Notes: generated by a model from the letters alone, not told the origin. A stretch of 64,000 nucleotides of DNA from CAWCBG01 sp963793845 (GCA_963793845.1 CAWCBG010000014.1:434001-498000); one strand, 5' to 3'. Positions 42,792 through 52,899 are shown, counted from the stretch's first letter. Numbers and translations are program-made.

Positions 42792-45700
42792 ATGCAAGCA
42801 ACAAAGGTTCGAATTAACGACTTGGCGAGAGAGCTCGAGGTCAAGAGTAAAGTCATCCTCGATATTCTCACCAAAGTGGGCGTAACGGAAAAGAAGACGC
42901 ACTCCAGTTCCATCGAAGTGGACGAAGCGGAGCTCGTCAAGAAATACTACATGGAGCATGGCGAGCCCGGCGCTACGCGCAGTTCGCGCGCTTCCGTCGA
43001 GGAGTTCAAGCCCAAGATTGACCTCTCGCATATCTCCAAGCCAGGGGACGTGCTGAAGGCGATCACGCAGCGCGCTGCCCAGCCTGCAGCCCCTGTGCGT
43101 CCGGCTACGCCGCCGCCTCCTCCGTTGCGGCAGACGGTAGCACCGGCATCGGCTGTTCCGCCAAAGCCCTCAGTCATCGCTCCTGCGGCCCCATCGGTTG
43201 GTCCTGTAGGCAAGGCCCCGGTCGAGCCACCCAGGCCGGCTCCGCGCATGATTACCCCGCAATCGGTGGCTGCTGCCCGGCCGCCCGCGGCGGTCGTAAT
43301 CCCGCCCAAGCCCCCCGTCGCTGCTCCGCCGGCCGCACCCGTTCATAGTGCGTCGGTCGCAGAAGCTGCAAAGCCTTCCGAACCCGTCATTGAGGATCAG
43401 GTACCCGAGTTGGTAGAAGCCGCGTTGGTTGCTGAGCCGGAAACTGCTTCCGAAGTAGAAGACACTGCTGAGTCTGTAGAGACAGCCGATGCATTACCCA
43501 GTTCCGCCACCGAGGCCGGATCCAGCGCGCCTCCGGTGGGCATGCGTCCCACTGCGCCTGTTCGTCCGGGCCAGCCACATCCCCATGGTCCGACGCCCAG
43601 TGCGCCACAGCGCCGTCTGATCGTTCCGCAGACGGGACCGCGTCCGGTATACCAGGCGCCACCGCCACGTGTCGTGGCACCCAGTTCTGCTTCCATGGCT
43701 CCGCGAGGCGGCATGCCGGAGCGTGGCAAGCCTATCTTTCAACGTCCTCGTCCGGGCATGCCACAGACGGGAGGACCAGGTGTCGCCCCCGGCCAGAGCC
43801 GTCCGCCGCTACGCCCTGGCGAGCGTCGCGGTCCGCACCCCACACGTTCTGGAGCACCGGGGATGCGCCCTCCCTTTGGAGCCGGCGCTGGAGTTGGTGC
43901 TCCGCCTCCGCCTCCGACGGGGCAACGTCCCATGGGACGCCCGGCACGGCCGGGACAGCGTTATGTGCCACGTGGCGTGAAGGAAGGCCCGATGAAGGGC
44001 TTCGTTCCGCCGCCGCGTATGTCGCTCTCCAGCGAGCCGCTGCCGATTACGCGCAGCATCACGATTCCTGAAGGAATCAGCGTGAAGGACTTGGCTGAGA
44101 AGCTGGGCATTCGCGCCAAGGACCTGATTGCGCGGCTGCTGGCGCGTGGCGTTTTTGCTACGGTCAATCAGACGCTCGACTCCAATCTGGCCAGCGACAT
44201 GGCTCGCCACTTCGGCGCCGAGACCGCAGTCATTACTTTTGAGGAGCAGTTGGCGAGTGAGACCGCAGCTTCCGAAGGTGCGGGGGAAGACTCGGTCGGA
44301 GCAGTAACCCGGCCTCCGGTCGTTACCATCATGGGGCACGTCGACCATGGCAAGACCAGCCTGCTCGATGCCATCCGCTCGACGAACGTGGCCGAAGGCG
44401 AAGCTGGCGGAATTACCCAGCATATCGGCGCTTACAAGGTCGCGATCACCGATACGAACTCGCCGGCATTCGGCCGGGAGATCGTCTTCCTCGACACCCC
44501 GGGTCACGAGGCCTTTACCCGCATGCGTGCCCGCGGCGCCAAGGTCACAGACATCGTGGTGCTTGTGGTGGCTGCCGACGATGGTGTCATGCCGCAGACG
44601 GTTGAGGCGATGGATCACGCCAAGGCCGCGAATGTGCCGATCATCGTTGCGGTGAACAAGATCGACAAGCCTGGCGCTCTTCCCGATCGCGTAAAGAAGC
44701 AATTGGCGGATCGTGGACTGATGCCGGAAGACTGGGGTGGCAGCACGGTATTCGTCGACGTTTCGGCGAAGCAGAAGACCAACCTCAACCTGCTGATGGA
44801 AATGATCTGCCTGGTTGCCGATCTGCAGGACCTGAAGGCCGTCGTGGATCGTCCCGCTACAGCGACGGTGCTGGAAGCCAAGCTGGATCGCGGACGCGGT
44901 CCGGTGGCGACGGTCCTGATACAGAACGGAACCCTGCACACCGGCGACAACTTTGTCGTCGGGAATGTCTTTGGCAAGGTGCGCGCCATGTTTAACGATC
45001 GCGGAGTCGCCATGGATACGGCCACGCCCGCGACGCCGGTCGAAGTGCTGGGCCTTGATGGTCTGCCGCAGGCGGGCGATCAACTCGTGGCTGTGTCCGA
45101 TCGTGAAAAGGCTCGCGATATCTCCGAGTACCGCGAGGCGAAAGCCCGCGAAGCTCAGCTGGCCAAGAGTTCGCGTCTGTCGCTTGAGGGCCTGGCCGAG
45201 CAAATGAAGAACGCCGGGATCAAGGAGCTGCCAATCATCCTGAAGACCGACGTGCAGGGCTCAGCCGAGGTGCTGAGCGACTTGCTGACCAAGCTTTCGA
45301 ACGAGCAGGTCAAGATCAACATCATGCGCGCCGGCGTAGGTGGCATCACCGAAGACGACGTGCTGCTGGCGACGGCGTCGAATGCCATCATCATCGGCTT
45401 CAACGTGCGTCCGGAGCGCAAGGCCCAGGAGATCGCGGAGCAGGAGAAGGTCGATATCCGACTGCACTCGATCATCTACGAGTTGCAGGACGAGATCCGT
45501 AAGGCCATGACCGGCTTGCTTGAACCGATCGTTAAGGAGACGTACCTGGGACGTGCCGAGGTTCGCGACACCTTCCGCATTCCCAAGGTTGGAACTGTTG
45601 CCGGTTGCTATGTGACCGACGGCGTCATCAAGCAGAACTCGGAAGCCCGGCTGCTGCGGGACAACGTGGTGGTCTTCAAGGGCAAGATCGGGTCTGTGCG

Positions 45701-45839
45701 CCGCTTCAAAGAGGATGTCAGCGAAGTGCGTAACGGCATGGAGTGTGGTATCTCGATCGCGAACTATGGCGACATCAAGGTCGGCGACGTAATCGAGGTC
45801 TTCGTCACCGAACATGTTGCCGCAGTGCTGAACGCGTAA
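42792..45839 (+). CDS. infB: Translation initiation factor IF-2
   Basis: GTPase that brings fMet-tRNA to the 30S subunit. It has 1015 residues. IF2N domain at the start (MQATKVRINDLARELEVKSKVILDILTKVG). A Pro/Ala/Gly-rich linker of about 330 residues follows. Then a second IF2N-like segment (ISVKDLAEKLGIRAKDLIARLLARGVF) and the G domain (MGHVDHGKTSLLDAIRST, DTPGHEAFTRMRARG, NKIDKPGA). The C-terminal domains end GMECGISIANYGDIKVGDVIEVF. Preceded by a 109-base gap with GGAGG. Confidence 0.97.
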   Translation: MQATKVRINDLARELEVKSKVILDILTKVGVTEKKTHSSSIEVDEAELVKKYYMEHGEPGATRSSRASVEEFKPKIDLSHISKPGDVLKAITQRAAQPAAPVRPATPPPPPLRQTVAPASAVPPKPSVIAPAAPSVGPVGKAPVEPPRPAPRMITPQSVAAARPPAAVVIPPKPPVAAPPAAPVHSASVAEAAKPSEPVIEDQVPELVEAALVAEPETASEVEDTAESVETADALPSSATEAGSSAPPVGMRPTAPVRPGQPHPHGPTPSAPQRRLIVPQTGPRPVYQAPPPRVVAPSSASMAPRGGMPERGKPIFQRPRPGMPQTGGPGVAPGQSRPPLRPGERRGPHPTRSGAPGMRPPFGAGAGVGAPPPPPTGQRPMGRPARPGQRYVPRGVKEGPMKGFVPPPRMSLSSEPLPITRSITIPEGISVKDLAEKLGIRAKDLIARLLARGVFATVNQTLDSNLASDMARHFGAETAVITFEEQLASETAASEGAGEDSVGAVTRPPVVTIMGHVDHGKTSLLDAIRSTNVAEGEAGGITQHIGAYKVAITDTNSPAFGREIVFLDTPGHEAFTRMRARGAKVTDIVVLVVAADDGVMPQTVEAMDHAKAANVPIIVAVNKIDKPGALPDRVKKQLADRGLMPEDWGGSTVFVDVSAKQKTNLNLLMEMICLVADLQDLKAVVDRPATATVLEAKLDRGRGPVATVLIQNGTLHTGDNFVVGNVFGKVRAMFNDRGVAMDTATPATPVEVLGLDGLPQAGDQLVAVSDREKARDISEYREAKAREAQLAKSSRLSLEGLAEQMKNAGIKELPIILKTDVQGSAEVLSDLLTKLSNEQVKINIMRAGVGGITEDDVLLATASNAIIIGFNVRPERKAQEIAEQEKVDIRLHSIIYELQDEIRKAMTGLLEPIVKETYLGRAEVRDTFRIPKVGTVAGCYVTDGVIKQNSEARLLRDNVVVFKGKIGSVRRFKEDVSEVRNGMECGISIANYGDIKVGDVIEVFVTEHVAAVLNA

Positions 45840-45917
45840 AATTGGAACTTACGCCGTCCCGGAACCGAATTCCTCGAATCAGGAATACGGTGGTCCGGGA
45901 CGTTGTGCAACCGGGTC

Positions 45918-46244
45918 ATGATTGCCTATCTCACGCTCGAGATTCGCATCGAAGGCGCGCACTCGCTGAAAGACAAGCGGCAGGTGGTGCGCAGCGTGAA
46001 GGACGGTCTGAGGGCGCACTTCAATGTCGCGGTGGCGGAAGTCGATCCTAGCGAGGCGTGGCAGCGCGCGACAATCGGTGTGGTTAGCCTCTCAGGCTCC
46101 CGCGATTACCTGGAAGGCCTAATGCGCAGCGTGGAGCGTCACGCCGTGCGGGTAGCCAACAACAGCGGCGGCGAAGTCACCGATTCGTTCGTCGATTTTC
46201 TGAATGAGGCGGAATTCGGAGAACATCCGACCCATGAATCGTGA
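45918..46244 (+). CDS. DUF503 family protein (YlxP-like)
   Basis: A 108-residue protein of the YlxP/DUF503 family, usually found between infB and rbfA; molecular role unknown, ribosome-linked by context. Motifs: IAYLTLEIRIEGAHSLKDKRQVVRSVKDGLRAHFNVAVAEVD and RATIGVVSLSGSRDYLEGLMRSVERH. The ATG at 45918 gives the usual start (MIAYLTLEI); a TTG at 45903 adds five residues. Confidence 0.9.
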   Translation: MIAYLTLEIRIEGAHSLKDKRQVVRSVKDGLRAHFNVAVAEVDPSEAWQRATIGVVSLSGSRDYLEGLMRSVERHAVRVANNSGGEVTDSFVDFLNEAEFGEHPTHES

Positions 46245-46318
46245 TCGTCATCACCACAAATTTGACAGGCGGGCGTATGCTCTAACGTTCCCCTGTTCTT
46301 GCCGGACGGAGTAGCACG

Positions 46319-46681
46319 ATGGAGAACCGGGGACAGAAATATCATCGCGGACGACTGGGCGAGGCTCTGCGGGAGGAAATCGCGGCGCTGGTAGAAGGCG
46401 AGCTTGGCGATCCGCGCATCGGCCTGGTTGCGGTGAACGAAGTGCAGATGGCGCCGGACGGCAAGAGCGCCCGCGTGCTGGTCGACATTACCGGCACCGA
46501 CGAGGAAGCCGAGCAGAGCCTGGGACGGCTGAACGCGGCCCGCGGCTACGTTCGGCATGAACTGACCAGCCGTTTAGGCAAGCGGCAGACGCCGGAGATT
46601 TTCTTCGTGCTGGACCGCTCGCTGCAACATGGCGGGCGGATTGAACAGTTGTTGCAACGAATCGAAAAACGCAAACGATAG
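46319..46681 (+). CDS. rbfA: 30S ribosome-binding factor RbfA
   Basis: Cold-shock maturation factor for the 16S 5' end. It has 120 residues with a KH-like fold: RGRLGEALREEIAALVEGELGDPRIGLVAVNEVQMAPDGKSARVLVDI, LNAARGYVRHELTSRLGKRQTPEIFFVLDRSLQHGGRIEQLL. Between ylxP and nrnA on the same strand. Confidence 0.95.
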   Translation: MENRGQKYHRGRLGEALREEIAALVEGELGDPRIGLVAVNEVQMAPDGKSARVLVDITGTDEEAEQSLGRLNAARGYVRHELTSRLGKRQTPEIFFVLDRSLQHGGRIEQLLQRIEKRKR

Positions 46682-46702
46682 GTTCGAACTCGGGACCAAG
46701 GA

Positions 46703-47662
46703 ATGCTGGACGAAGTTCTGAATCAGATTGGGCGAAGGAACAGGTTTCTCCTCACCTCGCATGCCCGGCCAGATGGCGACGCCGTTGGGTCGGCGCTGGC
46801 TTGCTGTCAGATTCTCCGCAGCATGGGGAAACAGGCAAGCGTCGTTCTGAGCGATGGTGTGCCGGTTATCTATCGTCCTCTGCCCGGCAGCGACTCGGTG
46901 GTACAGACCACCCAGGATGCTCCGGAAGCCGAGGCAGTTATCATCCTGGAATGTGATGGTGTGGCCCGCACCAAGCTGACCGGTCTCGAACAGCACTACC
47001 TCATTAACATCGATCACCACGCCACGGCGCGTCCCTTTGCAGATGTGAACTGGATCGATCCCAATGCCTGCGCGACCGCGGAGATGATCTTCCGGCTGGC
47101 CCGAGAGGCTGGGGTCAAAATTTCTCCGGAAGTTGCGACCTGCCTTTACACCGCCGTCCTCACCGATACAGGTTCCTTCTGCTTTACCGGCACCACCGAG
47201 CGTACCTTCGCGCTGGCGCAGGAGTTGGTACGCTGCGGAGCCGATCCTGTACGCATAGCCCACAGCGTGTACTTCTCCACCCATATGGCGAAGATGAGGC
47301 TGCTCGGCGCGGCTCTCAGCAATCTGCAACGTGATGGCAGCCTGGCCTGGATGCAGGTGAGCCAGGAAGCCATGGTGCAGACTGCGGCAACCGAGGAGGA
47401 CTGCGAAGGCCTGGTGAACTACGCGCTGGCGATCGAAGGTATCGAGGTAGCATTGTTCTTCCGGCAATTACCGGACGGCCACTATCGCGTGAGCCTGCGC
47501 AGCAAAGGCTCGGTGAACGTGGCCGCAGTAGCGGCGTCTTTCGGTGGCGGCGGACACGAGTGTGCCAGCGGCTGCTCTGTCGATGGGCCGCTCAACCATG
47601 CGGTCGAAGAATTGATGACGCAGTTCCGGCTGCGTGGCTACGACCAGGCACAGGTGCAATAA
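46703..47662 (+). CDS. nrnA: DHH-family phosphoesterase, NrnA-like
   Basis: Probable oligoribonuclease and pAp phosphatase. It has 319 residues. Metal motifs: LLTSHARPDGDAVGSALA, ILECDG, LINIDHHATARPF (DHH) and YTAVLTDTGSF. The DHHA1 domain ends SFGGGGHECASGCSVDG. It follows rbfA after 21 bases, the usual order in nusA operons. Confidence 0.92.
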   Translation: MLDEVLNQIGRRNRFLLTSHARPDGDAVGSALACCQILRSMGKQASVVLSDGVPVIYRPLPGSDSVVQTTQDAPEAEAVIILECDGVARTKLTGLEQHYLINIDHHATARPFADVNWIDPNACATAEMIFRLAREAGVKISPEVATCLYTAVLTDTGSFCFTGTTERTFALAQELVRCGADPVRIAHSVYFSTHMAKMRLLGAALSNLQRDGSLAWMQVSQEAMVQTAATEEDCEGLVNYALAIEGIEVALFFRQLPDGHYRVSLRSKGSVNVAAVAASFGGGGHECASGCSVDGPLNHAVEELMTQFRLRGYDQAQVQ

Positions 47663-49325
47663 GCTGCCCGCGAACAAAGCCAAATCAGAAGCAGTCCCAA
47701 GCCTCGGCCAGCGAACACGCCGGGCAACGGACATTCTCGTCCTGCTCGCGTTCTGCGGATTCCTGTTCTTTGCGGGATTGCAGGTCATCGGCCTGGTCGG
47801 CGCAGACGAGCCACGCTACGCCCAGATTGCCCGTGAAATGCTGCTGCGCCAGGACTGGGTGACGCCCGTCCTCTTCGGACACCCCTGGCTGGAAAAGCCT
47901 CCCCTGCTGTATTGGGGCATGATGCTTTCGTATAAGGCGGCGGGTGGCGTGTTTGACTGGGCAGCCAGAGTGCCTTCCGCCGTGCTGACCTCGTTGATGG
48001 TTGCGTTCATCTACCTCTGGGCGCGGAAACTGCGTCCGGGTATGCAACTGGATGCAGCGCTGATTACTGCGGCTTCTGCCATGGTCATCGGCTTCGGACG
48101 AGCCGCCTCCACCGACATGCCACTGACGGCAATGTTTACCATCGCGCTGCTGTCCTGGTATGCGTGGTACGCGAGCCAACTTAAAGTCTGGTTGCTAGTG
48201 TTCTACGTATCGCTCGGTCTGGCGACGCTGGCCAAAGGGCCGGTCGCAGTCCTGCTCGCCGGGATGATCCTTGTCGTGTTTCTGGCGTTGCGGCGCGACT
48301 GGCGATCACTGTGGCGAACCCTTTGGCCGGTCGGTATCGCGTTCTATCTGGCCGTTACCTTGCCATGGTTCATCGCGGTACAGCGTGCGAATCCCGAGTT
48401 CTTCCGGGTCTTCATTCTTGAGCACAATGTGGCGCGCTTTGCCACCGATCTCTACCGGCATAATCAGCCCTTCTGGTATTACCTGCCAGTTGCGCTGCTG
48501 GGATTCGTTCCCTGGACTGTATTCCTGATCGCCGCGGTAGTGGACGCCATTCGCGACTGGCGCTACTCCGTGACTGAGCCGGCGGGTCGTGAAGATCTGC
48601 GCACCTTCCTCGCTTTGTGGCTGCTGCTGCCTATCGCCTTCTTTACCCTCTCGCAATCCAAGCTGCCTGGATACATTCTGCCCGCGATTCCGGCGGGAAC
48701 GATTCTGCTGGCGGACTTTATCCGCCGTCGCGAAGAGGATGGAGAAAAGCCTGGGTGGCGGTTGGCTTTATTGCATGCAGTGCTCGCAGCCGTTTTGCTG
48801 GTCGCGGCCTTCATCGTGCCTTTCCGCCTGGCGCAACAGCCGGTGAAGCCTATCGTCTGGGCAGTCGCGGCCACGCTGGCGGTGGTCTGCATCCTGTCGC
48901 TGATCCTCACCTCGCTGAACCAGGGATATCGCGTCCTGCGATTCACCACGCTGGTGCCGGTTGTGATCGCTTTCGCGCTGACGTTGAAAGGCACGGCGCC
49001 GATCATCGACTACCAGCAATCGGCCCGGTGGGTCGTCCGTGCGATGAACCAGACCGCTGATGGTCCAATCCCGATCGTGGCGGTGTATGACGTTCCTCGC
49101 GCGCTGGAGTACGGTCTCGGTTTCTACCGCGACCGCCCCGTGCTCAGTTATGAGCGCAACGAAATTCCGCCCGGCCCGCACCTGGTGGTAGCGGCCGCGG
49201 GCGCAAAGACTGAACTGGAGTACCGGCTGAAGGGACGTAGCGTATTGCTGTTGGGCGGATTTGCGCCACAGCATGTTGACTTCTACCTGGTGTCGGGCAG
49301 CAAGAGCGATGCAGACCGTCCGTAG
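47634..49325 (+). CDS. ArnT-like (GT83/PMT family) glycosyltransferase
   Basis: Integral-membrane GT-C glycosyltransferase using a polyprenyl-phosphate sugar. It has up to 563 residues and about eleven transmembrane helices. The first luminal loop carries the catalytic acidic motif GADEPRYAQIAREML, followed by PWLEKPPLLYWGMMLSYK. ASTDMPLTAMFTIAL and SQSKLPGYILPAIPAG are family segments. The GTG at 47634 overlaps nrnA by 29 bases and has no clear ribosome site; the true start may be slightly later. It may modify lipid A or another envelope glycan, acceptor unknown. Confidence 0.85.
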   Translation: MATTRHRCNKLPANKAKSEAVPSLGQRTRRATDILVLLAFCGFLFFAGLQVIGLVGADEPRYAQIAREMLLRQDWVTPVLFGHPWLEKPPLLYWGMMLSYKAAGGVFDWAARVPSAVLTSLMVAFIYLWARKLRPGMQLDAALITAASAMVIGFGRAASTDMPLTAMFTIALLSWYAWYASQLKVWLLVFYVSLGLATLAKGPVAVLLAGMILVVFLALRRDWRSLWRTLWPVGIAFYLAVTLPWFIAVQRANPEFFRVFILEHNVARFATDLYRHNQPFWYYLPVALLGFVPWTVFLIAAVVDAIRDWRYSVTEPAGREDLRTFLALWLLLPIAFFTLSQSKLPGYILPAIPAGTILLADFIRRREEDGEKPGWRLALLHAVLAAVLLVAAFIVPFRLAQQPVKPIVWAVAATLAVVCILSLILTSLNQGYRVLRFTTLVPVVIAFALTLKGTAPIIDYQQSARWVVRAMNQTADGPIPIVAVYDVPRALEYGLGFYRDRPVLSYERNEIPPGPHLVVAAAGAKTELEYRLKGRSVLLLGGFAPQHVDFYLVSGSKSDADRP

Positions 49326-49382
49326 GGCACCTTTGGGTTGTTTGCGCCCGCTGCTGCAGCCGCACTAGACTGACTTTGCACC

Positions 49383-50387
49383 ATGAGCGAAGCGCCACAG
49401 ACTGCCGCTACGTTCTGCCGGTCGCGACGACTGACTGCCGTGGAAATCCTCGATCTCAGGCATTTCTCATCCACCGATTTGCGCCCGCTCCTCGACGAAG
49501 AGGTAGAAGCCTGGGGCGCGGCGCTTTCCTGGGATTACCGCGGCTCCTCCGAGATGATTCTGCGTTATGTCGACGCCAAGATTTTGCCCGGCTACGCGGC
49601 GGTCGAACGCGGCGGTCTCGTCGGCTATTCCTTCTTTGTTTATGAGGGCGCCAAAGGAGTGGTTGGCGATCTATTTGTCTCGCCACGACGGAGCGATGCT
49701 CGCGCCATTGAGTTGCGAATGCTCGATCATGTGATCGAGACGCTGCAGTCGTCACCGGGAATTCATAGGGTGGAGGCGCAATTGCTTGCCCATCCGACGG
49801 CAGAACTGGGCGCGCCATTCCTGACCACGGGGTTCGAACGTTTCCGCCGGCTGTTTCTTGCCTTGAATCTGCGTGGCCAGGATGCTCCCTCTTTGCCGGT
49901 CACCCCGCAATTTGCGGATATTCAGATTCGCCGCTGGACAGAACAGGACTATCAGCCCTCCGCAGGCGTCATCACCGCCGCCTATCGCTCCCACATTGAT
50001 TCCGAGATTAACGATCAATATCGCACCAACGCGGGTTCTCTGCGATTTCTGAACAACATCGTGCGCTTTCCCGGCTGCGGCGTGTTCGATGTGGATTCGT
50101 CATTCGCCGCCGTTCACCAGCCCTCGCAATCGCTGGTCGGAGTAATTCTGTGTTCGCGGGTGAAGGACGATGTAGGACACGTAACGCAGGTTTGCCTGCT
50201 GCCCGAGTATCGCGGCCGGGGCCTCGGAGAAGGCCTTATCCTTGCTACCTACAATTCGCTGCGCCAGCGCAACTTCGAAATGCTCTCGCTGACCGTAACC
50301 GAGGCCAATCACCGCGCCGTGGATCTCTACAAGAAGCTGGGATTCACCGAGCGCCGCGTGTTCGACGCCTTTGTATGGGAAGGATGA
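49383..50387 (+). CDS. Double GNAT-domain acetyltransferase
   Basis: A 334-residue protein with two GNAT folds. The C-terminal one is clear: VCLLPEYRGRGLGEGLILATYNSLRQRNFEMLSLTVTEANHRAVDLYKKLGF, with the acetyl-CoA loop RGRGLG. The N-terminal one (about 15-160) is degenerate: GYSFFVYEGAKGVVGDLFVSPRRSDARAIELRML lacks the RxxGxG loop. Substrate unknown. It stands alone, 57 bases after the glycosyltransferase. Confidence 0.8.
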   Translation: MSEAPQTAATFCRSRRLTAVEILDLRHFSSTDLRPLLDEEVEAWGAALSWDYRGSSEMILRYVDAKILPGYAAVERGGLVGYSFFVYEGAKGVVGDLFVSPRRSDARAIELRMLDHVIETLQSSPGIHRVEAQLLAHPTAELGAPFLTTGFERFRRLFLALNLRGQDAPSLPVTPQFADIQIRRWTEQDYQPSAGVITAAYRSHIDSEINDQYRTNAGSLRFLNNIVRFPGCGVFDVDSSFAAVHQPSQSLVGVILCSRVKDDVGHVTQVCLLPEYRGRGLGEGLILATYNSLRQRNFEMLSLTVTEANHRAVDLYKKLGFTERRVFDAFVWEG

Positions 50388-50424
50388 ATAGCAGCGGTTA
50401 GTGGCCAGTTCGGGTAGTGTGGAG

Positions 50425-51049
50425 TTAGCTGAATCCCAATTCCTTCATTAACTTCTCAAAATCCGGGTCGTGCAGATACCTCTGAAAGGACGAGTCCGCA
50501 CGGGGATCCGGCATCGTTTCGCCCTTGAGTACATGATCTTTGTGCTGGAAGGCGAGAGACAGGTTGGCCAGGGCACCAGCTTTATCGTCTTCCTCTGCCG
50601 ATATGCAGGCCAGATTGTAGTAGTTCATGGGGTATTCAGGATCGCTTTTAATCCCTGCTTCCGCTACCGAGCGTGACTTCTTCAAGTCGCCGCTGATGCC
50701 GTAGGCCATCACCAGGTGATCGGTGAGAATCCGGTCCTGCGCCGTGGTGAGCTTGGTTCCCGATTTTTCCAACTCACGAGCCTTCTCGTAAGGCACGACA
50801 GACTCTGCGTACTTCTGCTGGCGGAACAGAGCTCTGTCCCAGATAGAGATAGGCGTAAATATTCGAGGGTTCGAGCTTGACCAGTTCGCCAAAGTCGCGC
50901 TCCGCATCGGCATAGTTGCCGGCGGCGTATTCCTTCTCAGCTTGCGTCGCCAGAGCGTCATTGGACGAAGAGGTCTGCGCCAGGCACTGAAAATCTCCGG
51001 AGACAAAAACGGACACCACTGCGAACAGCAACAAGACTCTGAGATTCAT
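50425..51049 (-). CDS. Secreted TPR protein, one extra base
   Basis: Begins MNLRVLLLFAVVSVFVSGDF with a signal peptide, then TPR-like helices (AEKEYAAGNYADAERDFGELVKLEPSNIYAYLYLGQ, KYAESVVPYEKARELEK, YPMNYYNLACISAEEDDKAGALANLSLAF). The frame breaks after YLYLGQ; dropping the base at 50833 gives GQALFRQQKYAES and a 207-residue protein. Probably a periplasmic scaffold; no specific role recognised. Confidence 0.75.
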
Positions 51050-51131
51050 GAAGCATTTCCTGCGCCCAAGAAGTTCCGGGAACATTTGCCACCAGACGTG
51101 ACAATGGACATCCGACATCCGACTACTGTTC

Positions 51132-51314
51132 TTAGTGCTTGATCAGCCACATCGCCCACGAGGCGACAATCACGCCCACGACAAATAGCACAAAGCAATA
51201 GGCGCCGTAGCGAAGCATGTCGCGGGTGGTGTTGCGCTGGGTGATTCCGAAGACGGTCGAGGCGCAGAGCGCGAACAGAACAGCGGCACTGAAGTGTGTA
51301 AGTTGAAGGGTCAT
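51132..51314 (-). CDS. Small membrane protein, 60 residues
   Basis: Two predicted transmembrane segments (TLQLTHFSAAVLFALCASTVFG and YGAYCFVLFVVGVIVASWAMWLI) with a short charged loop. Its start overlaps the end of the DUF6677-type gene by four bases, which supports it as a real gene in the same operon. No function recognised. Confidence 0.65.
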   Translation of the reverse strand: MTLQLTHFSAAVLFALCASTVFGITQRNTTRDMLRYGAYCFVLFVVGVIVASWAMWLIKH

Positions 51315-51736
51315 GGTTTCTTGCCAATTGCGATGTGGTGAGCATCGACGGCGGCGATTACGTTCAGCAATCCGGCCACGACGATGTACTTGGTGCCGTA
51401 ATCGGCGACCACATTGTGAATGTTACCGACGCCCCAATCCATCGCTCTGGCGACGAAGTAAAGAGCGCCTGAGCCAAAGTCGCCGACAAAACCCAGAACG
51501 TCCAGCAGGTCGCCGGTGTTGAAGGCGTATATCTTGCCCTGCATGGCGAGGCCGGCGAAGAACATAGTGAACACCGCCAGCATCAGCAACAGCCCGCGAA
51601 TCCAGCGGCGCTGAATAAAGTGTCCCAGCCCGGGAAGAATCCAGCCTGCGATTGGAGCGATCATGGCCATAGATCCGGCGTTGCTAGTGGCTGGGTTTGC
51701 GGTGCGCGCGCCGGAGATGTTTTGCGGATTGGCCAT
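51311..51736 (-). CDS. DUF6677-type membrane protein
   Basis: A 141-residue membrane protein resembling the acidobacterial DUF6677 family: IAGWILPGLGHFIQRRWIRGLLLMLAVFTMFFAGLAMQGKI, then ALYFVARAMDWGVGN and YGTKYIVVAGLLNVIAAVDAHHIAIGKK. The first motif (PGLGHF...RG) resembles small TM2-like proteins. Start overlaps the peptidase stop (ATGA-type), so it forms an operon with it. Confidence 0.7.
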   Translation of the reverse strand: MANPQNISGARTANPATSNAGSMAMIAPIAGWILPGLGHFIQRRWIRGLLLMLAVFTMFFAGLAMQGKIYAFNTGDLLDVLGFVGDFGSGALYFVARAMDWGVGNIHNVVADYGTKYIVVAGLLNVIAAVDAHHIAIGKKP

Positions 51737-52899
51737 CAGATCAACACCAACTCAGTCTGGATTCGGCCGGTCACTTCGCCCTTGCCGTTGTGAATCATCA
51801 TATTGATTTCGCTGCGCACCCCGAATTCCGGCATGTAAATTCCGGGCTCGATTGAAAAGCAGGTGTTGGGCAGGATATCGCGGTCGTCCTTGGTTTCCAG
51901 GTTATCGAGATTAGCGCCGTTGCCATGAATATCGCGGCTGATGGAGTGGCCGGTGCGATGCACAAAGTACTGCCCGTAGCCTTTGCCCGCGATGTGCCCG
52001 CGAACCGCTTCATCGACTTCCCAACCCTGAATTTTCTGCCCGGCATCGAAGGCCTGCTTCACCTTCTCAATGCCGACGTTGCGCGCGTCGCGGACGATCT
52101 CAAAGACCTCACGCTGGCGGTCGCTCGGGGTCCCAACTGAACCCGTCCACGTGATGTCGTAGTAGACGCTGTCCGGATGGTTAGTCTTCGCCCAAAGATC
52201 GAGCAGCAGGAAATCGCCGTCGCGTATCGGGGCCGAGCCGGCCGAGGTCGGCTCGTAGTGCGGGTCGCCGCTATGCCCGTTCACGCCAACGATGGGCGGA
52301 TCGATGGTGACCAGTTTCTCGCGCCCGAAGGCCTCCATGACCCACTGCTGCATTTCGAATTCGTTAGTGCCGCCATTGCGGACGCGGCGACCAACCTCGG
52401 GAAAGAAGGCAGCGACAATTTTGTCCACTGCATCGCGCGCTTTAAAGTGACTCGCGATTTGTTCTTCCGTGAGGGTTGCTTCGAAGCGCGCGACCAGGTT
52501 CGCCGAGCTGACAATTTCTTTGCCGAAGCCGCGAACCAGTTCGAGCATGCCGCCGTCCACCAGCGAGATATAGGGGATCTGGTTGTTGGGCGAGTACTGC
52601 ATGACGACTTTGTGATAGGGCTTGAGCATCGACTCGAGGTTTGCCCACAGCTCCTGCCACGCCGAGTACTCCAGCTTCCTGCCGGGGAGCGAGTCGAGAT
52701 GATGGCTCTCGATGCGGTGAACCAGCTTGACCGGTTCGCCCTCGGCGGGCACGACGTAAAACCAGCGGCGCGTAACCATCATGTCTGGGCGCAGCCCCAG
52801 GATGCTATAGGCAATGGCGTCGCGATGATGGTGATCGTAAAAGAGCCAGCAGTCGTTGCCGCTATCGCGTAGAGCGGACTGAATTTCGGAGAGATCCAT
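51736..52899 (-). CDS. M24-family metallopeptidase (Xaa-Pro aminopeptidase-like)
   Basis: A 387-residue pita-bread fold peptidase. The N-terminal creatinase-like domain covers about 1-165. Metal ligands are in order: LLLDLWAK (Asp), YYDITWTG (Asp), VHRTGHSIS (His), FSIEPGIY (Glu) and GVRSEINMMI (Glu). It probably cleaves peptides with proline at the second position; substrate not certain. It leads a minus-strand set with the DUF6677-type and 60-residue membrane proteins. Confidence 0.88.
   Translation of the reverse strand: MDLSEIQSALRDSGNDCWLFYDHHHRDAIAYSILGLRPDMMVTRRWFYVVPAEGEPVKLVHRIESHHLDSLPGRKLEYSAWQELWANLESMLKPYHKVVMQYSPNNQIPYISLVDGGMLELVRGFGKEIVSSANLVARFEATLTEEQIASHFKARDAVDKIVAAFFPEVGRRVRNGGTNEFEMQQWVMEAFGREKLVTIDPPIVGVNGHSGDPHYEPTSAGSAPIRDGDFLLLDLWAKTNHPDSVYYDITWTGSVGTPSDRQREVFEIVRDARNVGIEKVKQAFDAGQKIQGWEVDEAVRGHIAGKGYGQYFVHRTGHSISRDIHGNGANLDNLETKDDRDILPNTCFSIEPGIYMPEFGVRSEINMMIHNGKGEVTGRIQTELVLI

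Noticed and set aside
43809..45203. A 464-residue minus-strand frame opposite infB
   Set aside because: Lies entirely within the conserved G domain and linker of IF-2 and has no recognisable domain.
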